A stretch of 24,333 nt of DNA from a virus. The DNA lies in the IMG/VR virus record IMGVR_UViG_3300032240_000728, positions 1-24,333 of that record, one strand, 5' to 3'. The notes beneath the pieces were generated by a model. That model ran no database searches. It was not told where the DNA came from and worked only from the letters and a program-made list of their open reading frames with translations. The position numbers and the translations under genes are program-made. Of the stretch, positions 13,962 through 21,033 are shown piece after piece. The stretch's first letter is position 1; each line of letters begins with the position of its first letter.

Positions 13962-14521
13962 ATCCACCCCCCATCGATTCCGATCTCGCGCAGCACGGCA
14001 CGCACGCCGGGACGAATTTCCAGATTCGGGTACTCGACCTCGTAGTGGTCCACCATCCGGCCCAGGATACCCCGCATGCCGTCCAGCACCTCGCGGGCAT
14101 GAGCCCCGACCCCATTGTCCTGCAGGAAGTAGATCGCCTCGATCTGGTCCGCGAGCTTGACGATCATCTCCACCTCGGTCCCTTTGATCTTGCGGTACGC
14201 CCCGCCCATCTCGCGATCCATCGCGTCCTCGGCCCGCTCCACGACCCCGCCCCCGGCCACCTGCTCCAGCGCCCTCTTGAATGGCGGCGGGATGTCGCCC
14301 GTGCGTACCTCGATGATGTCGTGCGATAGCGCCCATTGCAGCAGTCGCAGCTGATTCGAGTCGTGCAGCAGTCCCGGCCAGCGAATGCGAGCCGCGACCG
14401 ATCCGGCAATCACCGCCACACCGAACGAATGCTCCGCCAGCGTCTGCTCCCTCGACGTCTGCACGATGTGCCAGCGGCGCACGTGGCACGCCCTCAATTG
14501 TTCACAAATAGTTAAGCTCAT
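13958..14521 (-). CDS. datZ: HD-domain dATP triphosphohydrolase, DatZ-like
   Basis: This 187-residue HD phosphohydrolase resembles YfbR and phage DatZ. The start (RRWHIVQTSREQTLAEHSFG) gives Arg15 or Arg16 and the first metal His31. HDIIEVRTGDIP supplies the His67-Asp68 pair, Glu71 and Asp76, and VKLADQIEA supplies Asp125. DatZ of phage S-2L removes the triphosphate from dATP and so clears it from the pool in phages that use base Z. The same operon encodes PurZ, MazZ and a PolA polymerase, which makes DatZ much more likely than a general 5'-nucleotidase. It overlaps the preceding gene as ATGA. Length is normal. dATP specificity is inferred from context. Confidence 0.85.
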   Translation of the reverse strand: MSLTICEQLRACHVRRWHIVQTSREQTLAEHSFGVAVIAGSVAARIRWPGLLHDSNQLRLLQWALSHDIIEVRTGDIPPPFKRALEQVAGGGVVERAEDAMDREMGGAYRKIKGTEVEMIVKLADQIEAIYFLQDNGVGAHAREVLDGMRGILGRMVDHYEVEYPNLEIRPGVRAVLREIGIDGGWM

Positions 14522-14712
14522 ACGTTTTTCTCCTTAAGTTTATCTTCAATGCGTTTGTAAATGTGCCAAGGCAAATATTGGTCAGGCGTAATCTTAAAAC
14601 ACTCTGCAATTTCATCTTCCGTCAGCCCCACCCAAGGGCGCTGATACACCTGCGTATCGTCATCTTCCAGCTTGTCCCGCGCTGCTGCGCGTTTGCTTTC
14701 GTAGCCTGTCAT
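14518..14712 (-). CDS. Small conserved phage protein, 64 residues
   Basis: It begins MTGYESKRAAARDKLEDDDT. Small phage proteins with a YESKRAAA-DKL start are common, with no known function. The C-terminus has an acidic helix-rich segment (LTEDEIAECFKITPDQY) and a basic end (KRIEDKLKEKNV). The ATG at 14712 overlaps the preceding stop as ATGA; a longer frame to 14766 would run into the membrane protein gene. It directly precedes datZ. Confidence 0.65.
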   Translation of the reverse strand: MTGYESKRAAARDKLEDDDTQVYQRPWVGLTEDEIAECFKITPDQYLPWHIYKRIEDKLKEKNV

Positions 14713-14882
14713 TTCAGCACCACCGCTGCGACAATCATTCCCAGTGCCGCCATCACGATAATCCACGCGATGAGACCCTTGATCTGCTGCAAGAATTGCG
14801 CATAATCGCTGGTCTCGGGTTCGTCGAATTCCCAGTCCCGCTGCGTCTTGCGCTCGATATATGCTTTGTCCGCTTCATTCAT
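14709..14882 (-). CDS. Predicted 57-residue single-pass membrane protein
   Basis: A charged N-terminal half (MNEADKAYIERKTQRDWEFD) is followed by one hydrophobic helix, residues 37-56 (GLIAWIIVMAALGMIVAAVV), ending in Lys. Both junctions are ATGA overlaps, with the 80-residue gene before and the 64-residue gene after, so this is almost certainly a real member of the operon. It is probably an inner-membrane protein with its charged domain in the cytoplasm. It could be a small accessory or holin-like protein, but a single helix inside a replication operon does not show this. Confidence 0.7.
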   Translation of the reverse strand: MNEADKAYIERKTQRDWEFDEPETSDYAQFLQQIKGLIAWIIVMAALGMIVAAVVLK

Positions 14883-15121
14883 TGCGCCCGCTCCTTGAGC
14901 ATTGCGTCTGCCGTTTTGTACGCGGCTTCTGCCATAATGTCGAAAATGTCCGCATCTTCATGGTAGTGTTTGGCGTCCGATGCGAATAGCCCTTGCATAG
15001 CCAACCCAGCAAAGTGATCGCGCAGTGTCATGTCCTTTGCGTAGCCTCCGGTCTTGACCATCCAGTCGGTGTAGTCTTTTGCATACGCTGCACTAATTTC
15101 TTGTCTTGTTTCATATTTCAT
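14879..15121 (-). CDS. Small conserved phage protein, 80 residues
   Basis: The sequence MTLRDHFAGLAMQGLFASDA (about residues 31-50) followed by IFDIMAEAAYKTADAMLKER is a pattern seen in many phage proteins of unknown function (LRDYFA-A-AMQG-L, then AY--ADAML). The N-terminus is charged and helical. ATGA overlaps on both sides tie it to the operon. It may be a small regulatory or DNA-metabolism accessory; nothing in it shows catalysis. Confidence 0.7.
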   Translation of the reverse strand: MKYETRQEISAAYAKDYTDWMVKTGGYAKDMTLRDHFAGLAMQGLFASDAKHYHEDADIFDIMAEAAYKTADAMLKERAQ

Positions 15122-15336
15122 TGAGCCCGCTCCTCATTCTTGTAGGTCTTCAGATGCGCGTTCAGCCGTGTGATCCTCGTCGTGTTGTAGTCCACGATCG
15201 ATTGCGCATAATCCACCGCCGTCTCGGCTTCGAGCTTCTCCAGATGCGCTTGTGCCAGCTCCCGGCTGATCACCTCCAGTGGCGTTGGCTCGCGCAGTCG
15301 CTCCTTGAGCATGTCGAATAGTCCCGGCTTTTTCAT
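15118..15336 (-). CDS. Small conserved phage protein, 72 residues
   Basis: It contains PTPLEVISRELAQAHLEKLE (residues 17-36) and YAQSIVDYNTTRITRLNAHL (43-62). Proteins with this PTPLEVI-EL helix followed by a YA--VVDYN--RI-RL helix are common in phages and uncharacterised. It is predicted to be a two-helix coiled-coil hairpin. The ATGA overlap with the preceding gene supports the start. Confidence 0.7.
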   Translation of the reverse strand: MKKPGLFDMLKERLREPTPLEVISRELAQAHLEKLEAETAVDYAQSIVDYNTTRITRLNAHLKTYKNEERAQ

Positions 15337-15548
15337 GATTTCACCGCCTGTAGTCTCCGCACCTGATCCGCGATTTGATCGCCCGTGTACTCTTCGAACA
15401 GCACGAATTCGTACTGCTTGGCCACGTGCTCCAGCACTGCGTTCCAGATCCGCTTGATATTCTCCCGATTCTCGTCGTCCTCCGCGCCCAGCACGTTGCC
15501 GAACATCTGGTTGTAGAATTCGTCGAAAGCTTGATTACGTTTTGACAT
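15333..15548 (-). CDS. Small hypothetical protein, 71 residues
   Basis: Not recognised. It is acidic and helical: QAFDEFYNQMFGNVLGAEDD, then ENIKRIWNAVLEHVAKQYEF, ending in a short basic helix. Its start lies 14 bases inside the end of mazZ, and its stop overlaps the next start as ATGA. There are no metal-binding or catalytic motifs. Its place directly after mazZ could mean a partner of the nucleotide enzymes, but this is only position. Confidence 0.6.
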   Translation of the reverse strand: MSKRNQAFDEFYNQMFGNVLGAEDDENRENIKRIWNAVLEHVAKQYEFVLFEEYTGDQIADQVRRLQAVKS

Positions 15549-16035
15549 GGCGCATTATCCTTGTATGTTCGTCGACCTGCCACTCCCTTGCCTCGTTGAT
15601 CTCCATCTTCGCTTCGATCGCCGCGTGTACGTCGATGCCGTTCACATGGGCCACGTCCAGCAGCAGGATCATGACGTCGCCCAATTCGAGTGCCGATTTG
15701 GGGTCCCTAGCGTACTCACCCACTTCCTCGTAGAGCTTGAGTAGAATATCCGCCGTCGTTCGCTGCGGAAAGTTAGAGTCAGCCCACCGCGTGATCCGAT
15801 CTTGTAGTTGCCGAATGTCGGCACCCCCACGCTTCTTGTAGGCATTGACTGCACGAACAGCAAGCGCTGCATTCTTGCCGCAGTTAGCCAGTACTCCTCG
15901 ATAGTGGTGACGGACCTCGAAAGACGCGATGGTAGCGCCTTGCGCGTCGATAATCTGTGAATCGTCAATCGGCGAGACTTCCCAGGGTAGCTCGTTGACT
16001 TCATCAGTGTGCGCTTGTGATTCGACCTGTAGCAT
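15535..16035 (-). CDS. mazZ: MazG-like nucleotide pyrophosphohydrolase, MazZ
   Basis: The C-terminal half has the MazG core: LLKLYEEVGEYARDP with Glu103, Glu104 and Glu107, then LELGDVMILLLD with Glu117 and Asp120 to bind magnesium. MazZ of Z-genome phages hydrolyses dGTP to dGMP, the substrate of PurZ. The N-terminal 65 residues (NELPWEVSPIDDSQIIDAQG, then a LAVRAVNAY helix) match a short domain often found alone in other phage proteins, so this looks like a fusion. The ribosome binding site (GGAGAG) lies inside purZ, which overlaps by 32 bases. GTP-type specificity is inferred from this overlap, not from a diagnostic residue. Confidence 0.85.
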   Translation of the reverse strand: MLQVESQAHTDEVNELPWEVSPIDDSQIIDAQGATIASFEVRHHYRGVLANCGKNAALAVRAVNAYKKRGGADIRQLQDRITRWADSNFPQRTTADILLKLYEEVGEYARDPKSALELGDVMILLLDVAHVNGIDVHAAIEAKMEINEAREWQVDEHTRIMRHVKT

Positions 16036-17119
16036 GTGCTCTCCAATAGTTAATAATCTCTGCCCGATTTCGTACTTCGAACACGTCGCGATAGGACGGC
16101 CCGAATCCGACCCACCGAATATGCGACCGCGCCGCGTAAATGCCCTCCAGAATGCCGACCAGCTCGCTCTCGGTGCGGCAGTAATTGGCGAAGTTGAGGA
16201 ATACTAGATTCGCCCCATTGTAATCGATCGCCTCAGCGATCTGCTTGCGGCTGAATGTGAAAATGCGCCTCGGCAGCTTGGTCACCGTCGTCAGCTCGGT
16301 CTGCTGGCTCAGCTCCTCGAACGAGATCTCCAGCTGGTCGTCGTAGCACGGCCCCGAGTACCCGACCTGCGTCCCCTCGGTGTCGAACCGATTGGCCACT
16401 CGGATAGGATAGGTGCGACAAGTGCCAATGACCCGGATCTCCGAGATGCCTTGACGGTGCTCGTCCACCATAAGATGCGGAATCGCACAATCGGCGAGGA
16501 TCTGCCAGACGCTCACATCACGCGAGGTGGTGTAGGGGTAGAACCCGTGGTACATCGACAGCCCGTAGCCCTGCGCACCTTCGATCAGTACGTTCTTGGC
16601 CGACATTAACTTCATGCGGTAGTGCGCGGTAGAGCATACGTAGGCATCCAGCTCCGGGCAACTGGCCGCGATATTGAGGTCGTCCGGGTTGCGTCGGATT
16701 CGCTGGATCATCGCCGCGCCCACGCCCTTCTTGGTGGACCCGATCTTCGTCATCGGCCCCGCTTCCTCTTCGATGTGCCGGTCGGTCACGATCGCCGCGT
16801 GCGGGTGGATCAAAATCTCCGCTTCGCCGATCAGGTCTTTGCACGCCTCGATTTCCATCAGCAGCTGCGCCGGGTTGATCGCCGAGCCGGGTCCAAGCAT
16901 GACACGAGCGAGCCGGGGCGATACGATGCCATTGCCCAGATGCGTGTGGATGAATTTACGCCTATCCAGCCGGTCACTCGCTATATACGTGTGCCCCGCG
17001 TTCGGTGCCCACGCCGTCACGATTGTGTCCGGCTCTTCGTCCTCCGCGATCTTACCCACGATCAGCCCCTTGCCGGTGCTGCCGTATTGCAGATCCACTA
17101 CCATTGTGATTTTTGCCAT
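16004..17119 (-). CDS. purZ: PurZ, 2-aminodeoxyadenylosuccinate synthetase
   Basis: This 371-residue PurA homologue should join aspartate to dGMP, the first committed step to base Z. PurA signatures are present: the P-loop region YGSTGKG (12-18), NAGHT with His43, KIGSTKKGVGAA (125-136), EGAQG (180-184), YPYTTSRDVS, and RTYPIRVAN (235-243). The key difference is Ser14, where PurA has its catalytic Asp in WGDEGKGK. Loss of this Asp is reported in characterised PurZ and fits use of the 2-amino group of dGMP. The ribosome binding site (AGAGGA) shares bases with the stop of the polymerase gene. A host-type PurA is unlikely given the residue and neighbours. Confidence 0.93.
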   Translation of the reverse strand: MAKITMVVDLQYGSTGKGLIVGKIAEDEEPDTIVTAWAPNAGHTYIASDRLDRRKFIHTHLGNGIVSPRLARVMLGPGSAINPAQLLMEIEACKDLIGEAEILIHPHAAIVTDRHIEEEAGPMTKIGSTKKGVGAAMIQRIRRNPDDLNIAASCPELDAYVCSTAHYRMKLMSAKNVLIEGAQGYGLSMYHGFYPYTTSRDVSVWQILADCAIPHLMVDEHRQGISEIRVIGTCRTYPIRVANRFDTEGTQVGYSGPCYDDQLEISFEELSQQTELTTVTKLPRRIFTFSRKQIAEAIDYNGANLVFLNFANYCRTESELVGILEGIYAARSHIRWVGFGPSYRDVFEVRNRAEIINYWRAHATGRITSAH

Positions 17120-17128
17120 TTTGATCCT

Positions 17129-18964
17129 CTATCCTTTCGCTGCGTACCAGTCCTCACCCACGCCCCAGTCGCACGTGATCGGCACGCGCAGCTTGATGGG
17201 ACATTCTACACCGTCGAAGGTCGTGTAGATTCGAGCCACCTCTGTCGCCTTATGCGACGAATCATCATCGAGCGAGATCCCCACCTCGTCGTGCACCGTA
17301 AGAAGCAGCCGCCCGCATTCCTCGGCACGTAGGTATTTGTGCAGCTCGATTAGCTTTTGCTTCATGCAGTCCGCGCTGGTCGCTTGGTAGATCAGCCCCG
17401 ACGCCTTATGCACGAATTGGCCACCCGGGAATCGCAGTCGCCGCCCCATGACCGAATGCACCGAGCCACGCTCCTTGGCGATATTACTCGCCTTCTGCGC
17501 TGTGTTGCGCATTCCAGGATTCGCGGCGTGGTATTTCTCGAACATCGCCATCGCCTCGGGGCCCGCCTTGAGGAAGACGTTGCCATTCGGCCCCTCCTCC
17601 TCCGTGTACGGGAGCCCGCACTCCTGCGCCAGCCGCCCCGAGCCCATGTTGAATGCGAGCCCGAGATTAATAGCCTTGGAAGACGGCCCACCCGCATACT
17701 GCGCATTGCGGGGGATGCCGGTCAGGTCCGAGACGAGCTGGTGGAAGTCGAGGTTCGGATTCTCGGCATACGCTTGAAGAATAGCGGGTACCTGACCGTA
17801 ATGGTTAGCAACACGAAATTCGAACTGGCTCCAGTCCAGACCCAGCCAACTGGCCCCAAAGTCTGGCTTGAATATCGGGCGCACCAGCGATTTAATATGT
17901 TGATCTCGGGACGGGATCTGCTGTAGAGCCGGATTAGTAATCGACAGTCGCCCGGTTCCGGTCCCAGCCTCAGCATCGTTTTTAGTCTGGTTGTAATTGC
18001 AGTGAATAACGCCATCGTGTTGGTGTCCTAGTATGTGTCCCTTAAGGAACGTGTCCCGCGTTTTGAGCGCCTTGCGCAAATCCAGTATCATCGTCGCCGC
18101 CGGGTGCTTCATCCGACGCAGACAGTCCGCATTGATCGACGCCTTTCCCCCATCGGTCTTGTCGGCTTTGGTGCCATCGATCAGGTACCACTCATTGTCC
18201 TCGCCGAGCCGGGGCTTAAACAAATCCGTGATCGATCCGGAGGGGTTCGGGTTGACCTCGAAGCCCGCCAAGGTATTCAGATCCCGCTGCAGCTGGTCGA
18301 CGCGAACGGTGAGCCCACGGATGGCCCGCTCGGCCTGTTCCACGTCCACCCGCACTCCCTGCTCTTCCATGTCCATGATCACCGGCATAAGATCGCGCTC
18401 CAGCCGGTGCACTTGGTGCAGATTCTGCCGCTCGATCTCCGGCGTCTGCCAGTTGTACAGCGCCAGCGTCACTACCGCGTCTTGGATCGCGTACTTGGAC
18501 ACGAGCGAATGGGGGGCCTTCGATATGTTGGGCATCTGCGCATTCCTAGTCGGACGCCCGCCGAAGATCTTCGCCATTTCCTCGTAGATCTCCTCGTCCT
18601 TCTTCATCCCGCAGTATTTGCGAGCGAGGAAGTCCAGCGTGTAGACCGGCTCGTGCTCCGAGATCAGCGCAGCGCGGGTCATCGTGCAGTCGATCCGGTC
18701 CAGCGGAATCACCACCCCAGCCTCGCGCAGGAAGTGCAAGTCGAATTTAAGATTATGCCCGACCCACAGGTCCACCCGGCGCTCTTCGATTAGGTCTCCG
18801 AGCCACTGGATGATACCGGGGTTGGTGCGCACGTCCCAATAGGCCGAGAAGTCGGGCAGAGCGATGGAGATGCCAAATAGGCGATCCTCCCACCACTTCA
18901 AGCCCGTCGTCTCGGTGTCGATCACCACCACTGGGGCATGATCGATGCGTGGGAAAATGGCCAT
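17129..18964 (-). CDS. dpoZ: PolA-family DNA polymerase with proofreading, DpoZ type
   Basis: This 611-residue family A polymerase has the 3'-5' exonuclease motifs DTETTGL (Asp16, Glu18), HNLKFDL (Asp75) and YAIQDAVV (Asp162). Polymerase motif A is GLDWSQFEFR (Asp377), motif B SSKAINLGLAFNMG (Lys430) and motif C TVHDEVG (His558-Asp559-Glu560). There is no 5' nuclease domain, and length matches phage DpoZ. In motif B the residues matching E. coli Pol I Phe762 and Tyr766 are Leu434 and Phe438. DpoZ of phiVC8 prefers Z over A mainly through its exonuclease. The gene starts at a TGATG junction with the SSB-like gene. Polymerase identity is certain; the Z preference is inferred from the neighbours. 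Confidence 0.92.
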   Translation of the reverse strand: MAIFPRIDHAPVVVIDTETTGLKWWEDRLFGISIALPDFSAYWDVRTNPGIIQWLGDLIEERRVDLWVGHNLKFDLHFLREAGVVIPLDRIDCTMTRAALISEHEPVYTLDFLARKYCGMKKDEEIYEEMAKIFGGRPTRNAQMPNISKAPHSLVSKYAIQDAVVTLALYNWQTPEIERQNLHQVHRLERDLMPVIMDMEEQGVRVDVEQAERAIRGLTVRVDQLQRDLNTLAGFEVNPNPSGSITDLFKPRLGEDNEWYLIDGTKADKTDGGKASINADCLRRMKHPAATMILDLRKALKTRDTFLKGHILGHQHDGVIHCNYNQTKNDAEAGTGTGRLSITNPALQQIPSRDQHIKSLVRPIFKPDFGASWLGLDWSQFEFRVANHYGQVPAILQAYAENPNLDFHQLVSDLTGIPRNAQYAGGPSSKAINLGLAFNMGSGRLAQECGLPYTEEEGPNGNVFLKAGPEAMAMFEKYHAANPGMRNTAQKASNIAKERGSVHSVMGRRLRFPGGQFVHKASGLIYQATSADCMKQKLIELHKYLRAEECGRLLLTVHDEVGISLDDDSSHKATEVARIYTTFDGVECPIKLRVPITCDWGVGEDWYAAKG

Positions 18965-19233
18965 CAGAACGGGATGTCGTCGCTGGTGAAGCCGCCATCC
19001 GCGTAGGTGCGGGGTGCAGACGACGCGGGCGCGTCTTTAGGAGTGACCTTGAGCGAGAAGTATTTCTTCCCCTCCATCTTGCTCCCCGCCCGCCCCGCGT
19101 TCACCCAGCCCGGCAGCCAGTAATCCACGCCCGCCACATTGAGCGAGCCGGAGAAATCCGGGTGCTTGTCGGTCGTCTTGCGCTCATTTCGAGCAAGAAT
19201 GCCCGAATTGGTGTTGTCGTAAGTGCTTGCCAT
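18964..19233 (-). CDS. SSB-like protein with acidic DDIPF tail
   Basis: This 89-residue protein starts with a beta-rich domain: NSGILARNERKTTDKHPDFS, then GVDYWLPGWVNAG and KKYFSLKVTP. A short flexible linker rich in Ala, Ser and Pro is followed by FTSDDIPF, the same end as bacterial SSB (DDDIPF), which SSB uses to dock replication partners. It is the first gene after promoter P5 and directly precedes the polymerase. The domain resembles phage and plasmid proteins of the NTGIL-K--pdysG pattern and may be an OB fold. The start at 19233 has GAGGAC upstream; a longer frame would begin in the leader. ssDNA binding is inferred from the tail and the location. Confidence 0.7.
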   Translation of the reverse strand: MASTYDNTNSGILARNERKTTDKHPDFSGSLNVAGVDYWLPGWVNAGRAGSKMEGKKYFSLKVTPKDAPASSAPRTYADGGFTSDDIPF

Positions 19234-19267
19234 TGTAATCAGTCCTCTATTAGTTGGTGAAGGATGT

Positions 19268-19296
19268 ATTATAACATCCGTGGTATGCATCGTCAA
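19268..19296 (-). promoter_or_regulatory. Strong sigma70-type promoter P5 of the Z-biosynthesis and replication operon
   Basis: TTGACG, 17-base spacer, TATAAT, with extended TGT. The spacer ends CCACGGATGT, one change from CACNNGTG. The leader CATCCTTCACCAACTAATAG follows, then AGGACTG and the start of the SSB-like gene. The helicase stop is 4 bases upstream of the -35. Confidence 0.92.
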
Positions 19297-19299
19297 TCG

Positions 19300-20715
19300 T
19301 TACAGTTTGTAGCCGTTGTATCCCTCCACTATGTCTAGTATCCCCTTCGAACGAGTCATCCCGACGTAAAACACCCGGACCTCATCATCCGGTGATTTCT
19401 CCGCTGTCTGCTGCACCCTCGTCGTCATGTCCGTCAGCAATATCACTTGGTCCGCCTCGTGACCTTTAGCTGCGTGGATCGTTGATAGTCGGATGGTCGG
19501 CTCCTGTTCAAGGTCTGCATCATGGTAGAAATCGACGACCCGGCCTGGAATTTGAAGCGCGATCCAAAATGGCGACCGGGTGATCTCCGCGTAGTCATTG
19601 CGTTCCAGCGCTGCGCGAGTGTGTGCACTAGCGATCGTAAATAGCGAACCACGCTCACCGTCCGTGATCCGCTCGCCTCGAGCGAGCTTGTTGTAGACAC
19701 GGATCGCGGAGGCAAATCGATTTTGGTACATTCCCGGACGGCCCGATTCGCGAGTGTACGGAATGCGCCTTTCGATGAGCTGTTGTTCGACTTCGCGCAG
19801 GACCGAATGCGTCCGTCCCAGTAATAGCGTATCGTTCCCATGCCGGATATCGACCGAGTTGATCGAACCGTGTACTCGGACCAATCCCACATCTGGGCGG
19901 GGACTAAACTCCTTATCCACCCGGAAAGCGATTCGACGTATGAGGTCTTGAGATCGTGCGTGGACTGCAACAGGTAGTCGATGCGAGTACGAGAGAACAC
20001 GATGATCACCCTTGTGCTTCTGCGTGAATCTTGCCATGCCGTGCGGATCAGCACCGGCCCACGTATAAATCGCTTGATCGTCGTCCCCCGCGATATGGAC
20101 CTCGTGAGCTCTTCGCACGAGCTTCTCGACGACAGCCCACTGAAGAGGTGATAGGTCTTGAGCTTCGTCGACGTATACGACTTCGACATCGCTTCGCATC
20201 CCGCCTTTTGCGGCCCTCTCCAGCATATCGGTGAAGTCGTAATATCCGTACGTAGATTTCCACTCAGCGTAAGCTCGTACGAACGCATTGAATTCGGCAC
20301 GTGTCCCCGGCCGATCTGAAATGTCGTAGACTTCAGCCGGGTTTGAGAACGTATTTCTTGCATAATTGAGTATGTCGAGGTAGAAATCCCCATCTGCTCG
20401 CTCCTCATCGTCTTCGGGTGATTTACCCATTATCGGAATTCCCATCACCGTTGAGAATTCGCGCAGTTTCATCGCGTCCACCACCTGAGTCTGGCGCAGG
20501 TTCATGCTACGAAATGCCATCGCGTGGATGGTACTCACATTGTCGGATCTCTTCAGCCCCAGTCGCGAGAGCGCCTCGCCAGCGGCGGCGCGTGTGAAAG
20601 AGACGAAGGCCACGCGTTCCGCTTGAACGCCCGAATCCCTCGTCTCCTTCACCCGCCGCAGTAGCTCAGTGGTCTTGCCAGTCCCCGGTGGCCCGTAGAT
20701 GGCGTGGACCTGCAT
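19300..20715 (-). CDS. UvrD/Rep-type superfamily 1 DNA helicase
   Basis: This 471-residue ATPase has all SF1A motifs: Walker A GPPGTGKTT (residues 8-16), FVSFTRAAAGEA (38-49), STIHAMAF (61-68), VYVDEAQDLSPLQW (180-193), GDDDQAIYTWAGAD (210-223), SHRLP (244-248), STIHAAKGHEADQVIL (411-426) and VFYVGMTRSK (448-457). It should unwind DNA 3' to 5', serving as phage replicative or repair helicase. The start at 20715 forms a TGATG junction with the previous gene. An upstream GTG at 20748 would add 11 residues but has no ribosome binding site. It is shorter than host UvrD (about 720 residues), with reduced 1B/2B insertions. Confidence 0.92.
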   Translation of the reverse strand: MQVHAIYGPPGTGKTTELLRRVKETRDSGVQAERVAFVSFTRAAAGEALSRLGLKRSDNVSTIHAMAFRSMNLRQTQVVDAMKLREFSTVMGIPIMGKSPEDDEERADGDFYLDILNYARNTFSNPAEVYDISDRPGTRAEFNAFVRAYAEWKSTYGYYDFTDMLERAAKGGMRSDVEVVYVDEAQDLSPLQWAVVEKLVRRAHEVHIAGDDDQAIYTWAGADPHGMARFTQKHKGDHRVLSYSHRLPVAVHARSQDLIRRIAFRVDKEFSPRPDVGLVRVHGSINSVDIRHGNDTLLLGRTHSVLREVEQQLIERRIPYTRESGRPGMYQNRFASAIRVYNKLARGERITDGERGSLFTIASAHTRAALERNDYAEITRSPFWIALQIPGRVVDFYHDADLEQEPTIRLSTIHAAKGHEADQVILLTDMTTRVQQTAEKSPDDEVRVFYVGMTRSKGILDIVEGYNGYKL

Positions 20716-21020
20716 CAGAACGATCGACGCAGTGCTTCGATTGCCCACAGGTGGGCGGTACGTGCGGTCGTAATGGCCTGATTGAAATTCGCCTGAATCT
20801 CGCCATCATGGTACGAATCGCGCAGTGCAGTGAGGTACGAGATCAGATCGAGGAACTTCTCGTCCACCTTGCCTTTGCGGCTGTAGTCGTCCACCCCTTT
20901 CGGGGGTTCTGTGTGCACTGCCACCTCGACCGGCATCTGCTGCACCGGCGTTGCCACCGCTTGCTGCTCCGGATCGGCTCTGCCGAATGGCTCATCGGAG
21001 ATCGTCTTTTTCGTCGCCAT
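20715..21020 (-). CDS. Hypothetical protein with helical C-terminus, 101 residues
   Basis: The first 45 residues are a flexible Pro/Glu/Val-rich tail with little predicted structure (QQAVATPVQQMPVEVAVHTE). The second half is a helical hairpin: KGKVDEKFLDLISYLTALRD, then QANFNQAITTARTAHLWAIE, ending in LRRSF. The last helix loosely resembles the C-terminal helix of small phage proteins in the Acb2/Vs.4 group that bind cyclic nucleotides, but this rests on pattern alone. AGGAG precedes the ATG. It lies between the 247-residue protein and the helicase gene, with which it shares a TGATG junction. Confidence 0.55.
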   Translation of the reverse strand: MATKKTISDEPFGRADPEQQAVATPVQQMPVEVAVHTEPPKGVDDYSRKGKVDEKFLDLISYLTALRDSYHDGEIQANFNQAITTARTAHLWAIEALRRSF

Positions 21021-21033
21021 ACGTTATCTCCTA

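Noticed and set aside
13701-14489. A 262-codon frame overlapping DatZ
   Set aside because: Its first part is the shadow of the HD-domain gene; only the zinc ribbon at the end, starting at the GTGA junction, is supported.
16004-17119. The PurA homologue as ordinary host-type adenylosuccinate synthetase
   Set aside because: The catalytic Asp is Ser, and the gene overlaps a MazG-like gene and adjoins a PolA polymerase in an operon with an HD enzyme, the known Z set.
19443-20408. Minus-strand frame of 321 codons inside the SF1 helicase
   Set aside because: It overlaps helicase motifs in another frame; the helicase frame has all conserved motifs, this one has none.
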